In this document: positions 33,749 through 42,672 of the stretch, piece by piece
Position numbering within the stretch: position 1 is the first letter of the stretch
How the letters are laid out: every line of letters begins with the position of its first letter
Assembly: GCF_051148895.1 (NCBI RefSeq)
Contig: NZ_CP154625.1
Coordinates: 1,302,001-1,366,000 of the forward strand
Reading direction: 5' to 3'
Source of the DNA: Terrisporobacter vanillatitrophus
Lineage (GTDB): Bacteria > Bacillota > Clostridia > Peptostreptococcales > Peptostreptococcaceae
DNA length: 64,000 bases
Made by a program: the position numbers and the translations under genes
Notes under the pieces: generated by a model
Database searches by the model: none
What the model saw: only the letters and a program-made list of their open reading frames with translations
Told to the model about the DNA's origin: nothing

Positions 33749-34303
33749 ATGAAAGAAGTACAAAATAAATTACAACAACAAATGGATAAAACAATAGAAG
33801 CTTTAAAATTTGAATTTTCAACAATAAGAGCTGGTAGAGCTAATGCACAAATGTTAGACAAAATAAGAGTAGATTATTATGGAACTCCAACTCCTATTAA
33901 TCAAGTTGGATCTATATCAGTACCAGAACCAAGAACTTTAATGATAAGTGCTTGGGACAAAAGTGCAATGAAAGAAATAGAAAAAGCTATAAGAAACTCA
34001 GATTTAGGTTTAAATCCAACTAATGATGGAGAAGTTATAAGAATAAACGTTCCAGCATTAACTGAAGAAAGAAGAAAAGAGCTTTGCAAGCAAGCTAAAA
34101 AATCTTCAGAAGAGTTTAAAGTAAGAGTAAGAAACGAAAGAAGAGACGCTAACGATAAACTTAAAAAGTTAGAAAAAGAAGGCGAAATAACTGAGGACGA
34201 ATTAAAAAAAGCACAAGATAACGTGCAAAAAATGACTGATAAATATATTAAAGAAATAGATGTATTATTAGATGCTAAAGAAAAAGATATAATGGCGGTA
34301 TAA
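33749..34303 (+). CDS. frr: ribosome recycling factor
   Basis: A 184-aa three-helix-bundle factor that, with EF-G, splits the post-termination ribosome. Signatures STIRAGRANAQMLDKIRVDYYG, PEPRTLMISAWDKSAM and VRVRNERRDANDKLKKLEKEG. GGAGGAG ribosome binding site. Confidence 0.98.
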   Translation: MKEVQNKLQQQMDKTIEALKFEFSTIRAGRANAQMLDKIRVDYYGTPTPINQVGSISVPEPRTLMISAWDKSAMKEIEKAIRNSDLGLNPTNDGEVIRINVPALTEERRKELCKQAKKSSEEFKVRVRNERRDANDKLKKLEKEGEITEDELKKAQDNVQKMTDKYIKEIDVLLDAKEKDIMAV

Positions 34304-34308
34304 TAACT

Positions 34309-34512
34309 TTGAAAAATTATTATGAGCTATTAGGCCTTCCTTTAGATGAAGTTAAAGAATATTTTGATAATAAAGAAATAAAATATACTACAACAATTCT
34401 TCAAGGTAAGAAAGATAAGGATAAATTAATTTATCCTAGAGTAATCAAAATTACACAAAAAGAAAATAACGTAGAGTTATTTGTAACTTACTTTTCTGGC
34501 TCCTTAATATAA
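34309..34512 (+). CDS. small conserved-position protein between frr and uppS (67 aa)
   Basis: Begins with TTG six bases after frr, without a strong ribosome binding site, so translation is probably coupled to frr. The sequence MKNYYELLGLPLDEVKEYFD then NVELFVTYFSGSLI shows no signal, helix-rich membrane segment or cysteine. I recall short uncharacterised genes at this position in related clostridia but cannot name the family. A GGCTCCTTA / TAAGGAGTC hairpin spans its stop codon. Confidence 0.7.
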   Translation: MKNYYELLGLPLDEVKEYFDNKEIKYTTTILQGKKDKDKLIYPRVIKITQKENNVELFVTYFSGSLI

Positions 34513-34542
34513 GGAGTCAGAAATAATATTTGGAGTATGAAT

Positions 34543-35277
34543 ATGAAAAACAATTTGTTTTATGATATAGATTTAAATAGAGTACCTAAGCATATTGCTA
34601 TCATAATGGATGGGAATGGAAGATGGGCTAAAAGTAAGTTTTTACCTAGAACAGCAGGACATAAAGCTGGTGTAGAGACTATAAGAACAGTACTTAGAGA
34701 ATGTAAGAAGCTAAATGTTAAATATGTTACTTTATATGCATTTTCAACAGAAAACTGGAAAAGACCTAAATTAGAAGTAGATACATTGATGAATTTATTA
34801 TCTACTTATTTAAAAAATGAAGTAGCATTACTACATAAAGAAAATGTTAAATTAACAGCCATAGGAGATATAGATAATTTACCAAGTAAATGTGTAATAG
34901 AATTGAATAAGGCAATAGAATTAACTAAAAATAATACAGGGTGTAATTTGAATTTAGCTTTAAACTATGGTGGAAGATTAGATATAAAAAATGCACTAGT
35001 TGATATTATTAATGATGTAAAAGTTGGTAAAATAAATTTAGATGAAATTGACGAAAATACTATAAGTAATCATTTAAGTACAAAATGTATTCCAGATCCA
35101 GATTTAGTAATAAGAACAAGTGGAGAAGAAAGACTTAGTAACTTTTTATTATGGGAAGTTGCTTATGCAGAATTTTACTTCACAAATGTTCATTGGCCTG
35201 ATTTTGATGAAAAAGAACTACAAAAAGCTATATTTACATATCAAAATCGAGATAGAAGATTTGGTGGAATAAAATAA
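34543..35277 (+). CDS. uppS: undecaprenyl diphosphate synthase (cis-prenyltransferase)
   Basis: A 244-aa enzyme that elongates farnesyl diphosphate to the C55 lipid carrier for wall synthesis. IAIIMDGNGRWAK with the catalytic Asp, TLYAFSTENWKRP, LNYGGRLDI and DLVIRTSGEERLSNFLLWE. The second ATG (34543) is preferred; the first at 34537 is only one base from the GGAG site. cdsA follows 11 bases on. Confidence 0.96.
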   Translation: MKNNLFYDIDLNRVPKHIAIIMDGNGRWAKSKFLPRTAGHKAGVETIRTVLRECKKLNVKYVTLYAFSTENWKRPKLEVDTLMNLLSTYLKNEVALLHKENVKLTAIGDIDNLPSKCVIELNKAIELTKNNTGCNLNLALNYGGRLDIKNALVDIINDVKVGKINLDEIDENTISNHLSTKCIPDPDLVIRTSGEERLSNFLLWEVAYAEFYFTNVHWPDFDEKELQKAIFTYQNRDRRFGGIK

Positions 35278-35288
35278 GGAGAATAGCT

Positions 35289-36068
35289 ATGAGAACAAGA
35301 GTTATAGCAGGATTATTATTAGTTCCATTATTTATCCTTATAATATTTGGAGGAACACCTTTATATATAGGAGAAGCTATAGTAATCTCAATTGCCTTAA
35401 ACGAATTTTATAAGGCATTTGAACCAAAGGACATTAAGCCATTATATTATATAGGTTATATTTTTTCTATTTATTTACTAATTAAAAACTATCTTCAACT
35501 ACCTATATCTTATACTTATACATTAATATTTATATTATTCTTAATATCAATAATACCAATATTAATGGTAAAAAGAAATGTTATAGATATAGTAGTTACT
35601 TTCTTTGGAATTTTTTATGTTGCTTTATTAATAGACTTTATAGTATTAACTATGGATAATTTCTCAAGAGGAAATATTTATGTCTGGTTAATATTTATTA
35701 TTGCGTTTATGACAGATACATTTGCCTATTTTTCAGGTTATTTATTTGGAAAACATAAACTAATTCCTAAAGTAAGCCCTAAAAAGACTGTGGAAGGAAG
35801 TATTGGAGGAATATTAGGTTCCACATTAATATGTTTAGCCTTTGGTTATTTCTTCAAAATTGATTTAAAAGTAATAGTATTTTTAGGTTTCTTTGGAAGT
35901 ATTGTTGCTCAATTTGGAGATTTATTTGCCTCGTCAATAAAAAGATATGTTGGAATTAAAGATTATGGGAAATTAATACCAGGACATGGTGGAATACTAG
36001 ATAGATTTGATAGTGTAATATTGGTTGCACCATTTGTATATAGTGTAATTAATTTATTTATAAAATAA
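35289..36068 (+). CDS. cdsA: phosphatidate cytidylyltransferase
   Basis: A 259-aa membrane enzyme with about seven helices, making CDP-diacylglycerol. The C-terminal signature is clear: SPKKTVEGSIGGILGS followed by GDLFASSIKRYVGIKDYGKLIPGHGGILDRFDS (quoted in part). AAGGAG ribosome binding site. A terminator follows and separates it from dxr. Confidence 0.96.
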   Translation: MRTRVIAGLLLVPLFILIIFGGTPLYIGEAIVISIALNEFYKAFEPKDIKPLYYIGYIFSIYLLIKNYLQLPISYTYTLIFILFLISIIPILMVKRNVIDIVVTFFGIFYVALLIDFIVLTMDNFSRGNIYVWLIFIIAFMTDTFAYFSGYLFGKHKLIPKVSPKKTVEGSIGGILGSTLICLAFGYFFKIDLKVIVFLGFFGSIVAQFGDLFASSIKRYVGIKDYGKLIPGHGGILDRFDSVILVAPFVYSVINLFIK

Positions 36069-36071
36069 TTT

Positions 36072-36099
36072 AGCTTCAGTTAGGACTGAAGCTTTTTTG
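36072..36099 (+). terminator. terminator after cdsA
   Basis: AGCTTCAG / CTGAAGCT stem with loop TTAGGA and TTTTTT. Confidence 0.88.
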
Positions 36100-36161
36100 C
36101 TTACAATAATACTTGCAAATTTTGAGCCAAGGGAATTTATTATTTGAAATTTCTATGAATA

Positions 36162-36192
36162 TTGCAAATAATAATAGCAATAATGATATAAT
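36162..36192 (+). promoter_or_regulatory. candidate dxr promoter
   Basis: TATAAT at 36187-36192 with an extended -10 (TGA before it); TTGCAA at 36162-36167 is a -35 with a long 19-base spacer. Confidence 0.5.
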
Positions 36193-36240
36193 ACATAAGT
36201 AAAGACAAATTATAATATATGACGGAGAAAGGAATTTTTT

Positions 36241-37392
36241 ATGAAAAAAATTACTATACTAGGTTCTACAGGATCTATAGGTACTCAAACTTTAGATGTG
36301 GTTAGAAAAAATAAAGATAAGTTTGAAGTAGTTGCTATTTCTGCCAATAGCAGTGTAGATTTATTACTAGAACAAATATTAGAATTTAATCCTAAATATG
36401 TTGCGGTTTATAATGAAGAAAGTGCCAACAAATTAAAGAATATGATTCCAAATAATATAGATATAGAAGTGTTAAGTTCTATGGAAGGATTAGTTAAGAT
36501 ATGTGAACTAAAAGAAGTAGACGTTGTCTTAACGGCTGTAGTTGGAATGATAGGACTTGTGCCAACTATGGCTGCAATAAAAGCAAAAAAAACAATAGCC
36601 CTTGCCAATAAGGAAACCTTAGTTACAGCTGGGGAGATTGTAATGGAAGAAGCAAAGAAAAATAATGTGGATATTTTACCAGTTGATAGTGAGCATAGTG
36701 CCATATTCCAATGCTTAAATGGTGAAAGAAAAAAAGATGTAGAAAAGATAATATTAACAGCTTCAGGTGGCCCTTTTAGGGGTAAAAAGAAAGAAGAGTT
36801 AATTAATGTTACAAAAAATCAAGCTCTTAAACATCCAAACTGGGATATGGGAAGAAAAATAAGTATAGACTCGTCAACACTTATGAATAAAGGTTTAGAA
36901 GTAATAGAAGCTAAATGGCTATTTGATGTGGATGTGGAAGATATTGATATAGTAGTTCATCCACAAAGTATAATTCATTCTATGGTATCTTTTAAAGATA
37001 GTTCAGTAATGGCTCAACTGGGATGTCCAGATATGAGACTACCAATAGAATATGCCCTAACTCATCCAGGAAGATCTACAACAGATTTCGAAAGATTAGA
37101 TTTAGCTAAAATGGCTACTTTAACTTTTGAAAAACCAGATATGGAAACATTCCCTTGTTTACAATTGGCATTTAAAGTATTAAAATTAGGTGGAACATAT
37201 CCAACAGTATTAAATGCTGCCAATGAGGTTTTAGTAAATGAATTTTTAGATGATAAAATTGGATTTTATGACATACCATATTACATAGAAAGAAGTTTAG
37301 AGCAGCATAATAATAGAAGTAATCCAACTTTAGAAGATATTTTACAAGTTGACAAAGAAACTAGAGAATTTTTATCTAACTTACTTAAATAA
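36241..37392 (+). CDS. dxr: 1-deoxy-D-xylulose 5-phosphate reductoisomerase
   Basis: A 383-aa NADPH enzyme of the MEP isoprenoid pathway. Rossmann start ITILGSTGSIGTQTLDV; ALANKETLVTAGEIV; the metal and substrate site LPVDSEHSAIFQCL; MNKGLEVIEAKWLF and the lid loop VVHPQSIIHSMV. Works with ispG encoded two genes on. The normal length is kept. Confidence 0.97.
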   Translation: MKKITILGSTGSIGTQTLDVVRKNKDKFEVVAISANSSVDLLLEQILEFNPKYVAVYNEESANKLKNMIPNNIDIEVLSSMEGLVKICELKEVDVVLTAVVGMIGLVPTMAAIKAKKTIALANKETLVTAGEIVMEEAKKNNVDILPVDSEHSAIFQCLNGERKKDVEKIILTASGGPFRGKKKEELINVTKNQALKHPNWDMGRKISIDSSTLMNKGLEVIEAKWLFDVDVEDIDIVVHPQSIIHSMVSFKDSSVMAQLGCPDMRLPIEYALTHPGRSTTDFERLDLAKMATLTFEKPDMETFPCLQLAFKVLKLGGTYPTVLNAANEVLVNEFLDDKIGFYDIPYYIERSLEQHNNRSNPTLEDILQVDKETREFLSNLLK

Positions 37393-37419
37393 AAGTATTA
37401 AAATTAGGAAGGTGAATAT

Positions 37420-38442
37420 ATGACTATAATAGCAGCTTTATTGCTTTTTGGAGTAATAATATTAATACATGAATTTGGTCATTTTATTTTTGCAAAGAAA
37501 AATGGAATTACAGTTCATGAATTTGCCATAGGTATGGGACCAAAATTATTTGGTAAAGAAAAAAATGGAACTATGTATTCAATTAGAATTTTACCAATAG
37601 GTGGATATGTATCTATGGAAGGTGAAGATGAAGAGTCAAATAAACCAGGTTCCTTTGGGACAAAATCAATACTTCAAAGAGCCAGTGTTATATTTGCAGG
37701 ACCATTTTTTAACTTAGTTTTAGCGGTGATTTTTTTAATACCAGTGTTTATTTACATGGGTTCTCCCACAACTACTTTAGAAATATTGGATAATACTCCA
37801 GCGGCTAAGGCAAATTTACAAACTGGAGATATAGTAAAAAGTGTAAATGGAAAAGATATTAATTCATGGGATGAATTTACTAAAATAATATCTTCTTCTA
37901 ATGGAGAAGAATTAAGCGTTACTGTTGACAGAAACAATAAAACAGTAAAAGTAAATGTTACACCAGAAAAAAATGAAGATGGTACTTATAAGATAGGTGT
38001 AACTTATAAAAAGGACAGAAATGTAGTTACTGCAATAAAACAATCATTTATGCAGACTGTACAAATGACAGTGCAAATGGTAACTTTCTTAAAGCAAATG
38101 ATAACAGGAACTGTGCCAGGTGGATTTACAAATTCTGTTGCAGGCCCAGTTGGAGTAATTAGTATAGTATCAGGAGCAGCTAAAACAGGTATAATGAATT
38201 TATTATATTTAGGTTCAATAATAAGTTTAAACCTTGGAATAATAAATCTAGTTCCATTCCCTGCGTTAGATGGAGGAAGGTTATTATTACTTTTTATTGA
38301 GTGGATAAGAGGTGGAAAGAAAATAAATCCAGACAAAGAAGCTATGATAAATATGATAGGTTTTTGTGCATTAATGGCATTTATGGTTTTCATCACTTAT
38401 AATGATGTAACTAAATTATTTAAAGGCATAATTAAATTCTAA
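37420..38442 (+). CDS. rseP: RseP/SpoIVFB-type site-2 zinc metalloprotease
   Basis: A 340-aa intramembrane protease: HEFGH zinc motif at about 16-20 in the first helix, a central PDZ domain (DNTPAAKANLQTGDIVKSVNG, about 118-200) and the second metal ligand in NLVPFPALDGGRLL. It cleaves anti-sigma factors or signal peptide remnants in the membrane. AGGAAGGTG ribosome binding site. Between dxr and ispG, its usual place. Confidence 0.95.
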   Translation: MTIIAALLLFGVIILIHEFGHFIFAKKNGITVHEFAIGMGPKLFGKEKNGTMYSIRILPIGGYVSMEGEDEESNKPGSFGTKSILQRASVIFAGPFFNLVLAVIFLIPVFIYMGSPTTTLEILDNTPAAKANLQTGDIVKSVNGKDINSWDEFTKIISSSNGEELSVTVDRNNKTVKVNVTPEKNEDGTYKIGVTYKKDRNVVTAIKQSFMQTVQMTVQMVTFLKQMITGTVPGGFTNSVAGPVGVISIVSGAAKTGIMNLLYLGSIISLNLGIINLVPFPALDGGRLLLLFIEWIRGGKKINPDKEAMINMIGFCALMAFMVFITYNDVTKLFKGIIKF

Positions 38443-38465
38443 ATAGACAAGTAGAAGGTGAAGTT

Positions 38466-39527
38466 TTGAGTTATAATAGAAAAAAAACAAGAGAAGTATC
38501 TGTAGGTAATATAAAAATTGGAGGAGACAATCCAATTGCAGTTCAGTCTATGACAACAACAGATACTAGAGACGCTGTGAAAACAATAGAACAAATAAAA
38601 AGATTGGAAGAAGCAGGATGTGATGCAGTAAGAGTTGCTGTTCCTGATATGGAAGCTGCTGAAAATTTAGGTAAAATAAAAGCAGGAATAAATATACCTT
38701 TAATCGCAGATATACATTTTGACTACAAGTTAGCTTTAAAGGCTATAGAAGAAGGCGTAGACGGTATTAGAATAAATCCAGGTAATATTGGAAGTATTGA
38801 TAGAGTAAAAGCTGTAGTTGAAAAATGTAAAGAGAAAAATTTAAAAATAAGAATTGGAGTAAATGGTGGTTCTTTAGAAAAACATTTGTTGGAGAAATAT
38901 GGTCATGCCACACCAGAGGCTCTTGTTGAAAGTGCTTTAGCACATATTAAAATTCTTGAAGACCTAGATTTTTATAACATAGTAATATCTTTAAAATCTT
39001 CAGATATATATACTGCAGTAGAAGCTTATACTCTTATGAGTGAAAAAGTTGACTATCCCCTTCATTTAGGAATAACGGAAGCTGGTGGGATCAAAAAAGG
39101 AACTATTAAATCATCTATAGGTGTTGGTTCACTTTTAATGAATGGAATTGGTGACACCATAAGAATTTCATTAACAGGAGATCCTGTAGAAGAAGTTCAT
39201 GTAGGTAAAGATATACTTAGAAGTTTAAATTTATTAAATGATAAAATAAAAATAGTATCTTGCCCAACATGTGGAAGATGTAATATTGATTTAATAAGAG
39301 TGGCAAATGAAGTAGAAGAAAAAATAAAAGACATAAATAAAAACATGACAGTAGCTATTATGGGATGTGTTGTTAATGGCCCTGGTGAAGCTAGAGAAGC
39401 TGATATAGGCATAGCTGGTGGAAAAGGAGAAGGTCTTTTATTTAAAAAAGGTGAAATAGTTAGAAAAATAAAAGGCGATTCATTAGTAGAAGAATTATTA
39501 GAGGAAATTGAAAAATTTGAAAAATAA
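38466..39527 (+). CDS. ispG: 4-hydroxy-3-methylbut-2-enyl diphosphate synthase (flavodoxin type)
   Basis: A 353-aa [4Fe-4S] enzyme of the MEP pathway. VAVQSMTTTDTRD-type start (IAVQSMTTTDTRD), GCDAVRVAVPDMEAA, IADIHFDYKLAL; cluster cysteines in CPTCGRCNID and MGCVVNGPGEAREADIG. TTG start with GAAGGTGA. The last gene of the isoprenoid/lipid block; a terminator follows. Confidence 0.97.
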   Translation: MSYNRKKTREVSVGNIKIGGDNPIAVQSMTTTDTRDAVKTIEQIKRLEEAGCDAVRVAVPDMEAAENLGKIKAGINIPLIADIHFDYKLALKAIEEGVDGIRINPGNIGSIDRVKAVVEKCKEKNLKIRIGVNGGSLEKHLLEKYGHATPEALVESALAHIKILEDLDFYNIVISLKSSDIYTAVEAYTLMSEKVDYPLHLGITEAGGIKKGTIKSSIGVGSLLMNGIGDTIRISLTGDPVEEVHVGKDILRSLNLLNDKIKIVSCPTCGRCNIDLIRVANEVEEKIKDINKNMTVAIMGCVVNGPGEAREADIGIAGGKGEGLLFKKGEIVRKIKGDSLVEELLEEIEKFEK

Positions 39528-39536
39528 GATTTACAA

Positions 39537-39567
39537 AAGACGAACTTTATTGTTTCGTCTTTTTTTA
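39537..39567 (+). terminator. terminator after ispG
   Basis: AAGACGAA / TTCGTCTT stem, loop CTTTATTG, then a T run. Confidence 0.85.
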
Positions 39568-39704
39568 CTTACAAAGAAATTATATTATGCTAAAATCTGT
39601 GAAAAACTTATCAAATCAAGTAGTATCAACGAATGTAAAATTGTAAAAAGTATATTTTGAGCAAGGTCATTGGCTGAAATTTAATTAGAAATTTCAATAA
39701 AGTG

Positions 39705-39733
39705 TTGAATGAATACAATAAGAGTGTTACAAT
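39705..39733 (+). promoter_or_regulatory. opuC promoter
   Basis: TTGAAT (39705-39710), 17-base spacer, TACAAT (39728-39733). Confidence 0.7.
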
Positions 39734-39738
39734 ATAAA

Positions 39739-39770
39739 CTAACAACTTCGAAAATAATACAAGTTGTTAG
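39739..39770. promoter_or_regulatory. operator-like inverted repeat at the opuC transcription start
   Basis: CTAACAACTT (39739-39748) and AAGTTGTTAG (39761-39770) are perfect inverted copies 12 bases apart. They start five bases after the -10 box, covering the expected start of transcription and ending before the ribosome binding site. Confidence 0.6.
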
Positions 39771-39784
39771 CGAAGGGGGAAGTT

Positions 39785-40921
39785 ATGATAGAAGTGAAAA
39801 ACATTTCTAAAATGGTAGGAAAAAAAACAATACTAGATGATGTTTCCTTAAAAATAGAAGATGGTAGTTTTGTTGTTTTAATAGGACCTAGTGGTTGTGG
39901 AAAAACTACTACTTTAAAATTAATAAATAAGTTAATTGAACCAACAAAGGGAGAAGTTTTTATAAACAACAAACCTATCTCAAAGGAAAGTTCTATAAGT
40001 CTAAGAAGAAACATTGGATATGTTATACAAAGTGTAGGATTATTTCCTCATATGACTATAAGAGAAAATATAGAATTAATACCAAAGTTAAAAAAGGAAA
40101 AAACTGAAAAAGAAATTGAAGAAAAAACAATAGAATTGATGAATATGGTGGGTCTTAATCCTAAAGAATTTTTGGATAAATATCCAAGTGAACTTAGTGG
40201 AGGTCAGCAACAAAGGATAGGACTTGTAAGAGCTATTGCAACTGATGCCGAAATTATTTTAATGGATGAGCCATTTAGTGCACTAGACCCAATAACACGT
40301 ACTCAATTACAAGAGTGGCTATATTCACTTCAAGAAGAGTTAAAGAAAACTATTATATTTGTTACTCATGATATGGACGAGGCATTAAAATTAGCAGACA
40401 AAATATGTATTATGAAAGACGGAAAAGTTCAGCAATATGACACAGTAGAAAATCTACTTAGAAATCCTGCTAATGAATTTGTTAAAAACTTTATAGGTAG
40501 CGATAGATTATGGAATGTACCAGAATATATAAAAGCTAAAGACATAATGATTAAAGATCCTATAAGTGTAAAAAAATCAAGAACTGTTATACAAGGTATG
40601 GAAATTATGAGAACAAACAAAGTTGATAGTTTGTTAATAATTGATAAGGATGAAAATTTCCTTGGTATTGTTACTATAAAAGAACTTAGAAGAAATGGAA
40701 TTCAAAATCACTACTTAAGCGAAATTATGGACAATAAACCTGTATTTGTATATGATGACAATAATTTAGTTGAAATATTAGAAGTAATGAATAGAGAAGG
40801 AATTGGACATGTACCTGTAGTTACTCGTTATAATAAGTTGGTAGGTCTAATAACAAGAAGTAGTTTACTTTCTGTTTTAAGTGAGCAGTTCCTTGAAATG
40901 GAGGTGAGTATACTTGACTAA
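39785..40921 (+). CDS. opuCA: glycine betaine/osmoprotectant ABC transporter ATPase with CBS domains (OpuCA)
   Basis: A 378-aa ATPase: Walker A GPSGCGKTTT, Q-loop YVIQSVGLF, signature ELSGGQQQRIGLVRA, Walker B IILMDEPFSALDP and H-loop VTHDMDEA. Two CBS domains (about 245-370) sense ionic strength or nucleotides in OpuA/OpuC systems. The ATG at 39785 follows AAGGGGGAA; an upstream TTG (39764) lies inside the inverted repeat and is rejected. Overlaps the next gene by eight bases. It probably imports betaine for osmoprotection and for the betaine reductase. Confidence 0.92.
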   Translation: MIEVKNISKMVGKKTILDDVSLKIEDGSFVVLIGPSGCGKTTTLKLINKLIEPTKGEVFINNKPISKESSISLRRNIGYVIQSVGLFPHMTIRENIELIPKLKKEKTEKEIEEKTIELMNMVGLNPKEFLDKYPSELSGGQQQRIGLVRAIATDAEIILMDEPFSALDPITRTQLQEWLYSLQEELKKTIIFVTHDMDEALKLADKICIMKDGKVQQYDTVENLLRNPANEFVKNFIGSDRLWNVPEYIKAKDIMIKDPISVKKSRTVIQGMEIMRTNKVDSLLIIDKDENFLGIVTIKELRRNGIQNHYLSEIMDNKPVFVYDDNNLVEILEVMNREGIGHVPVVTRYNKLVGLITRSSLLSVLSEQFLEMEVSILD

Positions 40922-42473
40922 TTTTATAAATTATTTAGTAGAACAAAAAAATCAAATCATATCCTTATTAATGCAACATATACAATTAACAGTTGTAGCA
41001 ATCGTTGTAGCTATAATTATTGGTATACCTCTTGGAATATTAGTTTCTAAAAATGAAAAACTTAGAAAGTATATTATAGGTATAATCAATATATTTCAAG
41101 CGATACCATCCATGGCACTACTTGGTTTATTAGTTCCAGTGCTAGGAATTGGTAGTAAACCAGCCATAATGATGGTTGTTTTATATTCTTTATTACCTAT
41201 AGTAAAAAATACTACAACAGGAATTCTTGGTATAGATGAAAACATACTTGAATCTGCTACAGGAATTGGTCTTACTTCAAAGCAAATTCTATATAAAATA
41301 CAATTGCCTTTAGCTCTTCCAATAATTATGGCAGGTATAAGAATTTCAGCAGTAACTGCTGTTGGACTTATGACTTTAGCCGCATTTATAGGAGCAGGTG
41401 GCCTTGGTTATTTAGTATTTTCTGGTGTTCAAACTGTAAATAATATAATGATTCTAGCAGGTGCTATTCCAGCTTGTATCTTAGCTCTTTTAGTGGATTA
41501 TATATTCTCAAGAGTAGAAAAAACAGTTATGAGTAAATATTCATCTCAAAAATCATCTACTGAAAAAAGAAAAAGTACTCATACTGGTCTAAAAGTATGT
41601 ACAGCTATAGTTGTTGTTGTTATATTATTTACATCAATAGGACCTAGTTTTGGGAAAAAAGATACTATAGTAGTAGGTTCAAAGGACTACACAGAGGGTC
41701 TTATACTTGGAAATATGTATGCTGATTTATTAGAAGAGTATACTGATTACAATATTGATAGAAAATTAAATATGGGTACAACAGTTCTTTGGAATTCCAT
41801 AGTAAATGGTGATGTTGATATGTGTGCTGATTATACAGGAACTATTTTAATGAATATTATGAAGGAAGAAGCAACAGGTGATGCTAATGATGTATATAAT
41901 CGTGTAAAAGATCATCTTGACAAAGAATATGGTATTAAAGTATTAGATCCTATTGGTTTCAATAATACTTATACTTTAGCAATGGAACCTGAAGTTGCTA
42001 AAAAATACAATATAGAAACTTATTCTGATTTAGCTAAACATTCCAAAGATCTTGTATTTTCACCAACATTAGTATTCGAAAATAGAGAAGATGGTTTACC
42101 TGGATTACAGAAATATTATGATATGAAATTTAAACAAGTCAAAAGTATGGATGGAGGTTTAAGATATCAAGCCTTAAAAAAAGGAGATGCTCAAGTAATA
42201 GATGCATTTTCCACTGATGGTTTATTAAAAAAATTTAATTTGAAAGTGTTAGAAGATGATAAAGCATTTTTCCCACCTTATTATGCTGTACCATTAGTTA
42301 GGGAAGATTTAATAGCAAAATACCCTGAAACAGAGGAAGTTTTAAATAAACTAAGTGGTGTAATAAATGAAGAGGAAATGGTTGAATTAAACTATAAGGT
42401 TGATGAAAAAGGACAAACTCCAGAAAAAGTAGCTCATGATTATTTAGTAGAAAAAAATTTAATACAAGATTAA
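40914..42473 (+). CDS. OpuC permease-substrate-binding protein fusion
   Basis: A 519-aa protein. The first ~210 residues form a six-helix BPD permease with the EAA-like loop ESATGIGLTSKQILYKIQLPLALP. A hydrophobic linker helix (about 225-245) then leads to an extracytoplasmic OpuBC/OpuCC-type binding domain (TIVVGSKDYTEGLILGNMYA, ADYTGTILMNIM, YYAVPLVREDL). Such fusions are known in Gram-positive betaine/choline/carnitine importers. TTG start after GGAGGTGAG; its start overlaps opuCA. Terminator after the stop. The binding pocket is not resolved enough to choose among betaine, choline and carnitine. Confidence 0.92.
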   Translation: MTNFINYLVEQKNQIISLLMQHIQLTVVAIVVAIIIGIPLGILVSKNEKLRKYIIGIINIFQAIPSMALLGLLVPVLGIGSKPAIMMVVLYSLLPIVKNTTTGILGIDENILESATGIGLTSKQILYKIQLPLALPIIMAGIRISAVTAVGLMTLAAFIGAGGLGYLVFSGVQTVNNIMILAGAIPACILALLVDYIFSRVEKTVMSKYSSQKSSTEKRKSTHTGLKVCTAIVVVVILFTSIGPSFGKKDTIVVGSKDYTEGLILGNMYADLLEEYTDYNIDRKLNMGTTVLWNSIVNGDVDMCADYTGTILMNIMKEEATGDANDVYNRVKDHLDKEYGIKVLDPIGFNNTYTLAMEPEVAKKYNIETYSDLAKHSKDLVFSPTLVFENREDGLPGLQKYYDMKFKQVKSMDGGLRYQALKKGDAQVIDAFSTDGLLKKFNLKVLEDDKAFFPPYYAVPLVREDLIAKYPETEEVLNKLSGVINEEEMVELNYKVDEKGQTPEKVAHDYLVEKNLIQD

Positions 42474-42482
42474 TTGTAATTT

Positions 42483-42515
42483 ACCCTTCTAAGTTGACTC
42501 TTAGAAGGGTTTTAT
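42483..42515 (+). terminator. terminator of the opuC operon
   Basis: ACCCTTCTAAG / CTTAGAAGGGT stem, loop TTGACT, short T run. Confidence 0.82.
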
Positions 42516-42672
42516 AATGAACAAAAAACTAAATAATTCTTTGTATAATAAATCAATGAGTACAAAATATATTAATATTAAATTAAAAAACAATGAAGTA
42601 CATAGGATATACGTAATAAAAATAAATTATAATGAAAAAGAAGCAATTAAAAAAATACTTAGGAGCAAAATT

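Noticed and set aside
42517..42672. N-terminal extension of NrdJ
   Set aside because: It lies within the spacer after the opuC terminator, lacks a ribosome binding site and family similarity; TTAGGAG serves the ATG at 42673.
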